From contig NZ_JAEIJD010000011.1 of the NCBI RefSeq assembly GCF_016307205.1, forward strand, positions 1 to 64,000: a DNA stretch of 64,000 nt, written 5' to 3'. This DNA is from Pontibaca salina (GTDB lineage Bacteria > Pseudomonadota > Alphaproteobacteria > Rhodobacterales > Rhodobacteraceae). Position numbers and translations under genes: made by a program. The notes beneath the pieces are model-generated. The model had not been told where the DNA came from. It ran no database searches and saw only the letters and a program-made list of their open reading frames with translations. The number at the start of each line of letters is the position of its first letter. Positions within the stretch are counted from its first letter, which is position 1. Shown here piece by piece: positions 1 through 8,912 of this stretch.

Positions 1-129
1 ACCACCAAACAGTACCGGGTGATGCAGGACGGACAACAGGTCGGCTTGCTGGAAATGCGCGACCTGGTGCGCGCTTTGGTCCCCAGCGGCGGTTCGGATG
101 ATCCCGATGCGGCAAGACGCGCGGGCTGA
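1..129 (+). CDS. C-terminal end of a CBS-domain protein (possibly glycine betaine ABC ATPase), partial
   Basis: Only the last 42 codons are inside the window; the frame is open at base 1 and ends in TGA. The residues VGLLEMRDLVRALVP have the beta-strand then helix pattern that closes a CBS domain, and are followed by a short Asp/Ala/Arg-rich tail. CBS pairs end ProV/OpuAA-type glycine betaine ABC ATPases, but also many stand-alone regulators, so the family cannot be fixed from this piece. The gene converges on the Usp gene that follows. Confidence 0.45.
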   Translation, partial: TTKQYRVMQDGQQVGLLEMRDLVRALVPSGGSDDPDAARRAG

Positions 130-232
130 ATCGGTGGCGGTGTTGGTGTTTGCCAGCATAGCGATGGGCGGATCATCGACATGATCTGGTAACGCCCTTG
201 CAAAGCGCAAACGACGGGCGCGGCAAAACAGA

Positions 233-277
233 ACAGCCCCGCATGGGGGCTGTCCGCAGCGGATTGCGAGATCCGCT
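233..277. terminator. Two tandem hairpins between convergent genes
   Basis: The arms ACAGCCCC (233-240) and GGGGCTGT (246-253) form one hairpin; AGCGGAT (258-264) and ATCCGCT (271-277) form a second. They lie between a plus-strand gene ending at 129 and a minus-strand gene ending at 301, so a shared terminator is the simplest reading. There is no long T tract. Confidence 0.5.
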
Positions 278-300
278 CTTACAGAGAAATCCGGAAAAGC

Positions 301-720
301 CTAGCGGACCACCAGCACCGGGATCGGGCTGTGGCTGACCACTTCGGCGGTCTGGCTGCCCAGCAGCAGGCGGCTGACGCCGCGCCGGCCATGGGAGGCC
401 ATGACGATCAGGTCACAGCCCAGGGTCTCGGCGGCCTCGACGATCGCTTCGGCAGGAGTGTGGTCGGTCACCTGCCGGGCGTCGATTTCAACGTCGACAG
501 CCTTGGCGGCATCAAAGACCGCGGCCAGGGCCTCATCGGCGTGGGTTTTCTGGGCCTGGGCCCAGGAATCTGTCGTCGCCGCGCTTTGCAAAGGATAGGG
601 CTGGTTGACCGTGATCACGGTGACCTTGCCGCCGCATTTCTTAGCCAGATCAAGCCCGTGCTTGACCCCTTTCATGGCCAATTCGGAACCGTCGGTCGAC
701 ATCAGAATGTGTTTGTACAA
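301..720 (-). CDS. Universal stress protein (UspA family), TTG start
   Basis: A 139-residue single-domain Usp. The N-terminus MYKHILMSTDGSELA is the typical first strand and loop. The C-terminal block ASHGRRGVSRLLLGS matches the nucleotide-binding pattern G-x2-G-x9-G(S/T), with Ala in place of the first Gly. The start is set at TTG 718-720 because AGGAG sits at ideal distance and no ATG fits the family's N-terminus; a longer reading would add an unrelated basic leader. It lies downstream of a second Usp and an APC permease on the same strand. The role is probably cytosolic stress or nutrient signalling linked to that permease (inference). Confidence 0.85.
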   Translation of the reverse strand: MYKHILMSTDGSELAMKGVKHGLDLAKKCGGKVTVITVNQPYPLQSAATTDSWAQAQKTHADEALAAVFDAAKAVDVEIDARQVTDHTPAEAIVEAAETLGCDLIVMASHGRRGVSRLLLGSQTAEVVSHSPIPVLVVR

Positions 721-943
721 CGCTTTTCTCCTTTTTTTGTCAGAGGCTTCCTTATCAATATAGTCTCTCGACGCGATTTTGATACATCGGCGCGCAGGAT
801 TCATGCGCCGGGGCGGCGTGGCCACGGATCAGGCGATCTGTTCTGGAACGATTTCTGCGGTCGCCCCACGGCAGAGGCTGCGCCAGAGCACGACGGGAGC
901 GGTTTTCAGAAGCGTGGGCGCTCAGGAACGATCGCCCGCAAGA

Positions 944-1492
944 TCATTGTTTTGCGACGCTGATGCGGCGCGGTCGGCGGCGGCGCGGTGCCGATCCGGA
1001 CGGGGTCGCAGCCGGACAGACCAGATATACCGGCAGCGGGACGCGGGCGCGGATGCGGTACGGCTCCTGGCTCCACATGAAGTTGCGCAAGAACCATGGC
1101 TGGCGGCGATCCGCACCCATGATGATCGCATCGCAGTTCTTTTCCAGCGCCTGTTTGCGGATGCTTTTCAGGGGGTGGCGGGTGGTCACGATGTGACCAC
1201 CCGCTTCGATACCAGCTGCGTTGAGCCGGTCGAGCGCCTGGAACATGTTGTCCTTCTGCTCGTCCATCTCGCGTTTGCTGGGGCGTAGGCCGGGGTTGGG
1301 CAGGCCGAAACTGGTGCCCCAGAGCCGCGCCACGGTCAGAACCGTGGCGTGCCCTCCGTGGTCATGTAACATGTCCACGGCCAGGTCGATCACGTCATTG
1401 CTGATGCGGCGACCTTCGGAGGCGATCAGAATATGGCGCACGGGTTCACCGTTGTCGGTTTTCCGTGAGCGTCTGAAAAGATTACGGATCAT
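944..1492 (-). CDS. Universal stress protein family, divergent
   Basis: A 182-residue protein with a Usp fold signature near the start (VRHILIASEGRRISNDVIDLA) and a strand DAIIMGADRR late in the sequence. The usual ATP-binding G-x2-G-x9-G(S/T) motif is missing: that stretch reads GADRRQPWFLRNFMWS. It is therefore more like the non-nucleotide-binding Usp branch. The C-terminal tail is Arg/Pro-rich. The start ATG at 1492 has GGGGAAGGG upstream. It begins 18 bases past the stop of the APC permease, so the two are very likely co-transcribed. Confidence 0.7.
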   Translation of the reverse strand: MIRNLFRRSRKTDNGEPVRHILIASEGRRISNDVIDLAVDMLHDHGGHATVLTVARLWGTSFGLPNPGLRPSKREMDEQKDNMFQALDRLNAAGIEAGGHIVTTRHPLKSIRKQALEKNCDAIIMGADRRQPWFLRNFMWSQEPYRIRARVPLPVYLVCPAATPSGSAPRRRRPRRISVAKQ

Positions 1493-1510
1493 CCTGCCCT
1501 TCCCCTTTCC

Positions 1511-3007
1511 TTACTCGGCGACCGTTGGGACCGACACACTGCCATCGCGGCGATCTTCCCATTTGCGGTACCAGTACAGCGGCAGATACATGAAGATCGC
1601 CCCCACACCGAGATAGTAGTACGTCGCCTGTCCGCCGATCGTCGAGTAGATGATACCACCGACCAGCCAGACAAAGAAGTACAATGCCGCCAGTATCAGC
1701 GCGATATACTTGAAGTATTCCGGCAGACGGAACGGCCGGTGGACATTGGGCCGGTCATTGCGCAGCAGGTAGTACCCGATCAGCACCGGAACAAAGGATC
1801 CCAGATAGCCCACGTTCGAGAACGAATAGATCTCGATGGCCCCGCCCATGAACGCGATCAGGAGGCTGGCGCCGACATTGGTCATCATTGCCCGGTCCGG
1901 AACGTGGTTCTTGTTGAGGTGCTGGTAGAACTTGGGAAACTGCCCGTCCAGCGACATCTGGTAGAGCGAGCGCGAACAGCCCATCAGCGAGTTCAGCGCC
2001 GACAGCACCAGCGCGATGATCAGCATGATCGCCATCATCCATTCCATCACCTTGCCGCCGATACCGGGGAAGACGCTGGACGCGAAGGTGACGAACATCG
2101 TCTTGGGGTCGACCAGTTCAGGATCGGAGAGCGCCTGTGCCCCGAGAATCACCACGAAGGAGATCGGCAGCATCGTGTAGACGAACACCCCATAGCCGCC
2201 TTCCAGTGTCATGGCGATCTTGGCGTCGCGTCCGGGATGTTTGCACTCGCCGATATAGCAGGCGGCGGCCTCATAGGCGATCACCGTCCACAACAATGGA
2301 AACGCATAGGCGATATACATGATCCAGGCCGGGTAGCCGTCGATCGGGGATGAGAAACTGGACCCGTCAAGATGCGGGAACCAGGCCAGCTCGGCCCAAT
2401 TGGCAGCGTCCAGATTGAAGATGAACCCGATCGACAGGAAGGTCAGGGGGATCATCGACAGCACCGCCAGGATGGTGGCCATCGAGGTGCCGAAGCGGAT
2501 GCCCAGATAGGCCGGGATCGACAACAGCATCAGGCCAACCGCAGTGATCGCCAGCGTCCAATAGGGAATGAAGGTGCTGATCGGCTGGATTCCGGCGGTG
2601 GTGTCCAGACCGAACAGATGGGTGATATAGAACGACGCCAGGATCATGTTCAGCGGCGCCACCGGCATCCAGCCGACCCAGTACATCCAGGCGGTAATGC
2701 CGTTGATATGCGGGGCCAGACGGGGAAAGCGTTCCTTATAGGCCGGATAGGCATAGGAGGGCGAGCCGCCGGTCCGCCCCGGCATCATCGCCGAGAGTTC
2801 CGCCAGCAACAGGCACAAGACCACGCCGGTCAGGGTGAAGAAGGTGATGAAGGGGATATAGGAGGCCCCGAACACCGTCAGGAAGGCGGGGGCGGCACCG
2901 GTGACAAGGATGGTGCCGGCCAGACCGATGACGAACGCGCCCCACCAATTGGTGCCGGTCTGCAGGTTGCCCTGTTCATATTCGAGGGTATCGCTGGCTT
3001 GGGTCAT
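1511..3007 (-). CDS. APC-superfamily amino acid permease
   Basis: An inner-membrane transporter of about 498 residues with roughly twelve hydrophobic segments. The first helix contains GLAGTILVTGAAPAFLTVFG, resembling the unwound TM1 substrate site of APC transporters, and the next contains LLLAELSAMMPGRTGG, the family's TM2 motif. The C-terminus is short and charged. The start is set at ATG 3005-3007, preceded by a GGGGGCGG stretch; an upstream ATG would add a poorly conserved Cys/Gly leader. Two Usp genes follow on the same strand. The substrate is unknown; hutF next door makes histidine or another amino acid a possibility, but nothing in the sequence proves it. Confidence 0.8.
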   Translation of the reverse strand: MTQASDTLEYEQGNLQTGTNWWGAFVIGLAGTILVTGAAPAFLTVFGASYIPFITFFTLTGVVLCLLLAELSAMMPGRTGGSPSYAYPAYKERFPRLAPHINGITAWMYWVGWMPVAPLNMILASFYITHLFGLDTTAGIQPISTFIPYWTLAITAVGLMLLSIPAYLGIRFGTSMATILAVLSMIPLTFLSIGFIFNLDAANWAELAWFPHLDGSSFSSPIDGYPAWIMYIAYAFPLLWTVIAYEAAACYIGECKHPGRDAKIAMTLEGGYGVFVYTMLPISFVVILGAQALSDPELVDPKTMFVTFASSVFPGIGGKVMEWMMAIMLIIALVLSALNSLMGCSRSLYQMSLDGQFPKFYQHLNKNHVPDRAMMTNVGASLLIAFMGGAIEIYSFSNVGYLGSFVPVLIGYYLLRNDRPNVHRPFRLPEYFKYIALILAALYFFVWLVGGIIYSTIGGQATYYYLGVGAIFMYLPLYWYRKWEDRRDGSVSVPTVAE

Positions 3008-3414
3008 TTGTACCGCCCCCGCTCGAAGACATGGGCCGCTGATCGCGGCACCGCCCGGGCAGGCCAATGCCGGGCTTTTGTGGAAACAGGTATTCTGTGG
3101 GTCATGATTCCCTCCCTAGTCAGTGATATGTTGGACTTTGATCGATACGGGCCGGTGACTGCCGATAGGGGACAGTGGCCTTCTTGTTATTCGATTTTCC
3201 AGTTGTCAGCGGTTTCGCTCCGTCCGTTAATTCGAGACTTTTCCCGGCATTCTTACGATGCAAACGCTGCCCTTGCAGGAAACTAATTTAAAAGACAGGA
3301 AACCATTGTGACCGCCGGACTGTCAAGCCTTCTGTTCACCATTGTATGCAATCGGTCAAGAGCCGCCCCGGTTCAGAGCTTTGAAAACCACCCCGGCGCG
3401 GGCTGCGGCGCGGC
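3008..3414. other. 407-base non-coding region upstream of the APC permease
   Basis: No credible gene. It holds the promoter side of the permease-Usp-Usp unit and the 3' side of hutF, both on the minus strand. A TTGACA hexamer is present on the minus strand at 3321-3326, but no matching -10 is seen at the right distance. AT-richer bases at 3280-3295 are the only notable composition change. Confidence 0.5.
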
Positions 3415-4773
3415 TCAGGCTGCGGTCGTTAACGCGGCGATGGCCGCGCGCCAGGCGGCGGTGATCGGCGCGCGCGCGATGTGGCGCCCGGCTTTTACCG
3501 CATGGCGCCCGGCCGACCAGAGATCGGTTACAGCATTGCTTTCACAGGCGAAAACCAGCCCGTCCAAGATCTGTGCGCGGGGCAGGGCGCAGAGGCTCGG
3601 GTGGGTGCTGTCGATGGCGACCAGATCGGCCAGATGGTCTGTCGCGATCACGCCGGCCTTGCGCCCCAGCGCCTGGGCCCCGCCCCGCGCCGCGCCAATA
3701 TACAGCGTCTGCCCGACCGAGCCCTCGCCTGCGATCAGCACATTGCGCGCCAGATCACGCAACCTTTGCGAGTATTCCAGAATACGTAATTCCCCAAAAA
3801 GAGATATTGCGATATTCGAATCTGTGCCCAGGCCAAAGCCGCCCCCGGCGCGCAGATAGGCGGCGCCGTTGAACGGGCCGTCGCCCAGATTGGCTTCGGT
3901 GACGGGACACAGACCGGCGGTGGCCCCCGAGGCGGCCAGTCGGCGGGTCTCGTCGGGCGTCATATGGGTGGCATGGATCAGGCACCAGTCCGGATTGACC
4001 CCGGCCTGATCCAGCAGCCATGCCACCGGGCGCTGGCCCAGCCAGGCTTCGATGGCGGCCACTTCGGCCGGTTGTTCGGCAGCGTGGATATGGATCGGGC
4101 CGCTGTCATGGGCAGCCAGAACCGTGCGCAGATCCTCGGGCGCGGTGGCCCGCAGGGAATGCGGCGCGAGGCCGATCCGCGCGTCCTTGGGCAGATCGCG
4201 CAAAGCCGTCCGCGCGGCGGCGGTGAGGTCGAGAAACGCCGCGACATCATTGCCAAAGCGCAACTGCCCCGGTTCCAGCGGCACCCGCCCGGCGCCGCCA
4301 TAGCTGTAGAGCACCGGCAGATGGGTCAGGCCGATCCCGGTCTGCTGTGCCGCCGCCATGATGCGACAGGACAATTCCGCGCGGTCATCATAAGGCGCGC
4401 CGCCCCGCTGGTGGTGCAGATAGTGGAACTCGCCCACGGCGGCATAGCCCGCCTCCTGCATTTCCATGAAGGCGAAAGCGGCGATCGCTTCGATCTGTTC
4501 GGGGGTCAGGCGGTCGACAAAGCGATACATCACCTCGCGCCAGGTCCAGAAACTGTCGCGTCCGGCCTTGCGGAATTCGGTGCGCCCGGCCATCGCGCGC
4601 TGGAACGCATGGCTGTGCAGATTGGCCGGTGCCGGCAGCAACGTGTCGACGCGCACATCCCCCGGCAGCGGCGGCACGTTGCGCTCAACCCCGGTGATCG
4701 TGCCCGCCCGGACCGTCACCCGGACATCGCGCGCCCATTCTGCGCCCAGCAAGGCATGTTGTGCATATATCAC
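3415..4773 (-). CDS. hutF: Formimidoylglutamate deiminase
   Basis: This amidohydrolase converts N-formimino-L-glutamate to N-formyl-L-glutamate and ammonia in the five-step histidine degradation route. The metal-binding motif is visible as LHSHAFQRAMAG (His53 and His55), followed by FHYLHHQ, the HIHAAEQPAEV strand, HATHM and the GTDSN metal-Asp motif near the C-terminus. Length (452 residues) is normal for HutF. The start is placed at GTG 4771-4773, preceded by AGGGGGG; the ATG further upstream would add about 29 residues of non-conserved Arg/Ala sequence. It lies after the fds operon on the same strand, separated by a strong hairpin. No hutG or other hut gene is in the window. Its product leads to formate, which fits the neighbouring formate dehydrogenase. 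Confidence 0.9.
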   Translation of the reverse strand: MIYAQHALLGAEWARDVRVTVRAGTITGVERNVPPLPGDVRVDTLLPAPANLHSHAFQRAMAGRTEFRKAGRDSFWTWREVMYRFVDRLTPEQIEAIAAFAFMEMQEAGYAAVGEFHYLHHQRGGAPYDDRAELSCRIMAAAQQTGIGLTHLPVLYSYGGAGRVPLEPGQLRFGNDVAAFLDLTAAARTALRDLPKDARIGLAPHSLRATAPEDLRTVLAAHDSGPIHIHAAEQPAEVAAIEAWLGQRPVAWLLDQAGVNPDWCLIHATHMTPDETRRLAASGATAGLCPVTEANLGDGPFNGAAYLRAGGGFGLGTDSNIAISLFGELRILEYSQRLRDLARNVLIAGEGSVGQTLYIGAARGGAQALGRKAGVIATDHLADLVAIDSTHPSLCALPRAQILDGLVFACESNAVTDLWSAGRHAVKAGRHIARAPITAAWRAAIAALTTAA

Positions 4774-4833
4774 CGTTTGGCCCCCCTCTGCTCGGTCGGG
4801 GCGGATATGGGCCACAAGCCGGGCGCTGCGCAA

Positions 4834-4871
4834 GCTTTTGGCGGCGCGGGCCCGCCGCACAGGCCAAAAGC
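4834..4871 (-). terminator. Hairpin after the fds operon
   Basis: The arms GCTTTTGGC (4834-4842) and GCCAAAAGC (4863-4871) are a perfect 9-bp inverted repeat, and the bases between (GCGGCGCGGGCCCGCCGC) can pair again. The hairpin sits 86 bases past the fdsD stop and before hutF, where a terminator or attenuator for the fds transcript is expected. Confidence 0.6.
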
Positions 4872-4956
4872 GCCCCGGTGCTAGCCCGAAACGCTTTGCC
4901 TGATTGGAGAATGCGCGCGGATCAGGCTGCGCGAATTCGCGCGCCCTCAGATGCCC

Positions 4957-5175
4957 TCACTCGACCGGCACCCGGACATGGGGGATGGCGTCGCGGGCCA
5001 GAGGGCTCAGGCCCGGACCGCCGCTTGCCACATATTCGGCCAGTTGCTGCCGCATGCGCGGCTCCCAGAAATCGTTGAGATGGGCGGCCACGCTTTCGGC
5101 CTGACCCGTGCCCGGCTGCGACTGGAAGAAGGTGGCGATCTGATTGGCCATCATGATCAGTTTGTCAGGCTGCAT
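4957..5175 (-). CDS. fdsD: NAD-dependent formate dehydrogenase delta subunit
   Basis: A 72-residue protein beginning MQPDKLIMMANQIATFFQSQ and containing a HLNDFWEPRMRQQL segment, the hallmark of FdsD. Established role: a small subunit encoded at the end of fds operons, needed for activity or assembly of the cytosolic molybdenum formate dehydrogenase. The start ATG 5173-5175 has CAGGAG at proper distance. The gene overlaps the 3' end of fdhD by 11 bases, which implies coupled translation. Confidence 0.9.
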   Translation of the reverse strand: MQPDKLIMMANQIATFFQSQPGTGQAESVAAHLNDFWEPRMRQQLAEYVASGGPGLSPLARDAIPHVRVPVE

Positions 5176-5989
5176 TGCAAGCTCCTGTAGAGATACGTTC
5201 GGGATGGGAATAGAGGTCGAACCCCTCGCCGCGGGCAAAGGCGGCCAGGGTCAGCCCGGCCCCTTTTGCCAAGCGCAGCGCATGGGCGGTGGGGGCGGAG
5301 ACCGCGATCAATACGGGACAGCCGGCGATGACGGTCTTTTGCACCATCTCGACCGAGATCCGCGAGGTCAGCACGATCGCGCCGTGCCGCGGGTCAATCC
5401 CTTGCGCCGCCATCGCCCCGATCAGCTTGTCCAGCGCATTGTGCCGCCCCACATCCTCGCGCGCCAGAACCATGCCGGCGCCTTGGCGCAGGAACCCGGC
5501 CGCATGGACCGCGCGGGTCTGATCGTGCAGCGGCTGATGTGCGCGCAGGGCTGCGGTCGCCGCCGCCACCTCGCCTTGGCGCAGCCGCAGCCCATCGGCA
5601 GCCAGCACCGGCAGCGGGCGGATCGCCTGTTCCAGACTGTCGATGCCGCACAGACCGCAGCCGACCGGGCCCAGCATATTGCGCCGCCGCGCCCGGAGCG
5701 CCGCCGCGCGATCCGCGTGCAGCCAGAACCGGGCCTCGATGCCCAGATCGTGCCGGGCGATTTCGAATTCGGCCACGTCGGCGGGGGAGGCAATGAACCC
5801 TTCGGTCAGGGCAAAGCCCATGGCGAAATCGCGCAGGTCCTCGGGGCTGGCCATCATCACCGCCGCGGTGGTCCCGTCAAAGACCACCGCGATCGGGGTT
5901 TCCTCGGGCAGGCTGCGCACCACAGCCCGCGCGCCGTCCTGCCGGACTGAAAGACCCGCCATGCTGTGGACGACGCCGGGTGCGGTCAT
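5165..5989 (-). CDS. fdhD: Formate dehydrogenase accessory sulfurtransferase FdhD/FdsC
   Basis: A 274-residue FdhD-family protein. In this family it carries sulfur from the IscS cysteine desulfurase to the bis-MGD cofactor and is required for active formate dehydrogenase. The functional Cys pair is present as PVGCGLCGI (Cys111 and Cys114). FAMGFALTEGFI near residue 56 and the GREDVGRHNALDK-like region (read here as AREDVGRHNALDK) are also typical. It starts 4 bases after the fdsA stop and overlaps fdsD, so it is the fourth gene of the fdsGBACD operon. Confidence 0.92.
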   Translation of the reverse strand: MTAPGVVHSMAGLSVRQDGARAVVRSLPEETPIAVVFDGTTAAVMMASPEDLRDFAMGFALTEGFIASPADVAEFEIARHDLGIEARFWLHADRAAALRARRRNMLGPVGCGLCGIDSLEQAIRPLPVLAADGLRLRQGEVAAATAALRAHQPLHDQTRAVHAAGFLRQGAGMVLAREDVGRHNALDKLIGAMAAQGIDPRHGAIVLTSRISVEMVQKTVIAGCPVLIAVSAPTAHALRLAKGAGLTLAAFARGEGFDLYSHPERISTGACNAA

Positions 5990-5993
5990 GGCG

Positions 5994-8912
5994 CTATTCC
6001 GCCGCCGGCAGGATACGGCGCGCCTGCGCGGCTTGGGCGCTGTATTCCTCCTGCCAGTCGGTCGGGCCGTTGGAATGCGAGACCTGCACCGCCGTCACCT
6101 TATATTCCGGGCAATTGGTGGCCCAGTCCGAGAAATCGGTGGTGATCACATTGGCCTGGGTGTCGGGATGGTGGAAGGTGGTATAGACCACCCCCGGCGA
6201 CATCCGCTCCGAGATCAGCGCGCGCAAGGTGGTTTCCCCCGCGCGCGAGGCCAGCTTGATCCACTGTCCGTCCGTGATGCCGCGCAATTCGGCGTCATTG
6301 GGGTGGATTTCCAACAGATCCTGATCATGCCATTCGCTGTTGGCGGTGCGCCGGGTCTGGGCCCCGACATTATATTGCGACAGAATCCGCCCGGTGGTCA
6401 GCAAGAGCGGGAAGCGCGGCCCGGTCTTTTCATCGGTGGCGACATATTCGGTCACGATGAACCGGCCCTTGCCGCGCATGAACCCGTCCACATGCATCAA
6501 GGGCATGCCGTCGGGGCTGTCTTCGTTACAGGGCCATTGCACCGAGCCTTTTTCCTCGAGCATATCATAGGAGACCCCGGCAAAGCTGGGCGTGGTCGCG
6601 GCGATCTCGTCCATGATTTGGCTGGGATGGGTGTAATTCCAATCGGCCCCCATCGCCTGGGCCAGCATCTGGGTCACTTCCCAATCGGCATAGCCGTTCA
6701 GCGGTTTCATTACCTCGCGCACGCGGTTGATGCGGCGCTCGGCATTGGTGAAGGTGCCGTCCTTTTCCAGAAAGGTCGATCCGGGCAGGAACACATGGGC
6801 GTAATTCGCGGTCTCGTTCAAAAACAGGTCATGCACGATGACGCATTCCATGGCGGCCAGACCGGCGGCGACATGTTTGGTATCCGGGTCCGATTGCAGG
6901 ATGTCCTCGCCCTGACAATAGAGTCCCTTGAAGGTGCCCGCGACCGCGGCATCCAGCATGTTGGGGATGCGCAGACCCGGCTCAGAGTCGATCGGCACGC
7001 CCCAGATCTCTTCATAGATGTCGCGCACATCGTCATTTTTCACATGGCGATAGCCGGGCAGTTCATGGGGGAAACTGCCCATGTCGCAGGCACCCTGCAC
7101 GTTGTTCTGGCCGCGCAGCGGGTTCACCCCCACGCCATTGCGCCCGACATTGCCGGTCAGCATGGCAAGGTTGGCGATCCCCATCACGGTGGTCGAGCCC
7201 TGGCTGTGTTCGGTCACCCCAAGGCCGTAATAGATCGCGCCATTGCCGCCGGTGGCGAACAGACGCGCGGCGGCGCGCAGTTCGGCGGCGGGCACCCCGG
7301 TCAGCGCTTCGGTGGCTTCGGGGCTGTGGCGCGCGTCGCTGATGAATTCGGCATAGTCCTGGAATTCGTCCCAGTCACAGCGCGCGCGGATGTACTCCTG
7401 ATCCATCAGGCCTTCGGTGACGATGACATGGGCCAGCGCCGAGACCACGGCCACATTGGTGCCCGGGCGCAGGGCCAGATGATGCGAAGCCTCGATATGG
7501 GCCGAACGCACCAGATCGATCCGGCGTGGATCGATGACGATGATCTTGGCACCCTCGCGCAGGCGCTTTTTCATCCGGCTGGCAAAGACCGGGTGCGCAT
7601 CGGTGGGGTTGGCCCCGATCAACAGCATGACATCGGTTTCCGCGACCGAGTCGAAATCCTGGGTGCCGGCGGAGGTGCCGAAGGTCTGGCCCAGCCCATA
7701 GCCGGTGGGCGAGTGGCAGACCCGGGCGCAGGTGTCGGTGTTGTTGTTGCCGAACACGGCGCGGGTCAGCTTTTGCACCAGATAGGTTTCTTCATTGGTG
7801 CAGCGGCTCGAGGTGATCACCCCGACCGAGCGCTTGCCGTATTTTTCCTGCAATCCGCGCATGCGGTCGGCGGCGAAGGTCAGGGCTTCGTCCCAGCTGA
7901 CCTCCTGCCAGGGCTCATCCACCGAGTCGCGGATCATCGGGCTGAGGATGCGGTCCTTGTGGCTGGCATAGCCATAGGCGAAGCGGCCTTTGACGCAAGA
8001 ATGGCCGCGATTGGCCTTGCCGTGTTTATAGGGCACCATGCGCACCAGTTCGTCGCCGTTCAGCTCGGCCTTGAAGGAACAGCCGACCCCGCAATAGGCG
8101 CAGGTGGTGATCACCGACCGGTCCGGCGTGCCCAGTTCAGTGACCGATTTCTCCTGCAGCGTCGCGGTCGGGCAGGCCTGCACACAGGCGCCGCAGCTGA
8201 CGCAATCGGAAGACATGAAATCATCCAGCGCCGCGCCCGCCGAGACCCGGCTGTCAAAACCGCGCCCCTCAATGGTCAGCGCGAACGTGCCCTGGACCTC
8301 TTCGCAGGCGCGCACACAGCGCGAACAGACGATACATTTGCTGGGGTCATAGGTGAAATAGGGGTTGGAGTCGTCCTTGGGGATGTAATCCGGGTTGCCC
8401 AGATCGCCGGTGGAGCGGGCCCGCGCGTCGCCCTGCGCGAGCGTGCCGATGCCAAACGGATCGTAATGGTTCTGGCCCGGTTCATAGCGCATGTCGCGCA
8501 GGCCGACCGCGCCGGCCATATCCTGCAATTCGCAATCGCCATTGGCGGCGCAGGTCAGACAATCCAGCGGATGGTCCGAAATATAAAGCTCCATCACCCC
8601 TTTGCGGATCTTCTTGACGCGCGGGGTCTGGGTGCGCACCGCCATGCCCTCGGCCACCGGGGTGGTGCAGGAGGCCGGGGTGCCGCGGCGGCCTTCGATC
8701 TCGACCACGCAGAGCCGACAGGAGCCATAGGCCTCGAGATTGTCCGACGCACAGAGCTTGGGGATCTGCAGACCGGCCTCGGCGGCGGCGCGCATCACCG
8801 AAGTGCCTTCGGGCACGGTGATCTCGAACCCGTCGATGGTCAGGGTGACCGGGGCGCCGGTGCGGGCCGGGGTGCCCATGTCGCGGTCATCGGGGAGGAT
8901 GAAATCTTTCAT
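5994..8912 (-). CDS. fdsA: NAD-dependent formate dehydrogenase alpha (catalytic) subunit
   Basis: A 972-residue molybdenum enzyme subunit that oxidises formate to CO2. Iron-sulfur ligands are all visible: [2Fe-2S] Cys54, 65, 68 and 82; a His-Cys3 cluster at His114, Cys118, 121 and 127; two ferredoxin-type [4Fe-4S] sets (Cys193-203 and Cys237-247); and one more at Cys271, 274, 278 and 306. The molybdenum ligand is Cys399 in the motif CARVCHSPTGYGLG, so this is a Cys rather than a selenocysteine enzyme. The bis-MGD oxidoreductase and C-terminal dinucleotide-binding domains follow. The start is the ATG overlapping the fdsB stop by ATGA; a longer in-frame reading is shadow sequence inside fdsB. 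Confidence 0.97.
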   Translation of the reverse strand: MKDFILPDDRDMGTPARTGAPVTLTIDGFEITVPEGTSVMRAAAEAGLQIPKLCASDNLEAYGSCRLCVVEIEGRRGTPASCTTPVAEGMAVRTQTPRVKKIRKGVMELYISDHPLDCLTCAANGDCELQDMAGAVGLRDMRYEPGQNHYDPFGIGTLAQGDARARSTGDLGNPDYIPKDDSNPYFTYDPSKCIVCSRCVRACEEVQGTFALTIEGRGFDSRVSAGAALDDFMSSDCVSCGACVQACPTATLQEKSVTELGTPDRSVITTCAYCGVGCSFKAELNGDELVRMVPYKHGKANRGHSCVKGRFAYGYASHKDRILSPMIRDSVDEPWQEVSWDEALTFAADRMRGLQEKYGKRSVGVITSSRCTNEETYLVQKLTRAVFGNNNTDTCARVCHSPTGYGLGQTFGTSAGTQDFDSVAETDVMLLIGANPTDAHPVFASRMKKRLREGAKIIVIDPRRIDLVRSAHIEASHHLALRPGTNVAVVSALAHVIVTEGLMDQEYIRARCDWDEFQDYAEFISDARHSPEATEALTGVPAAELRAAARLFATGGNGAIYYGLGVTEHSQGSTTVMGIANLAMLTGNVGRNGVGVNPLRGQNNVQGACDMGSFPHELPGYRHVKNDDVRDIYEEIWGVPIDSEPGLRIPNMLDAAVAGTFKGLYCQGEDILQSDPDTKHVAAGLAAMECVIVHDLFLNETANYAHVFLPGSTFLEKDGTFTNAERRINRVREVMKPLNGYADWEVTQMLAQAMGADWNYTHPSQIMDEIAATTPSFAGVSYDMLEEKGSVQWPCNEDSPDGMPLMHVDGFMRGKGRFIVTEYVATDEKTGPRFPLLLTTGRILSQYNVGAQTRRTANSEWHDQDLLEIHPNDAELRGITDGQWIKLASRAGETTLRALISERMSPGVVYTTFHHPDTQANVITTDFSDWATNCPEYKVTAVQVSHSNGPTDWQEEYSAQAAQARRILPAAE

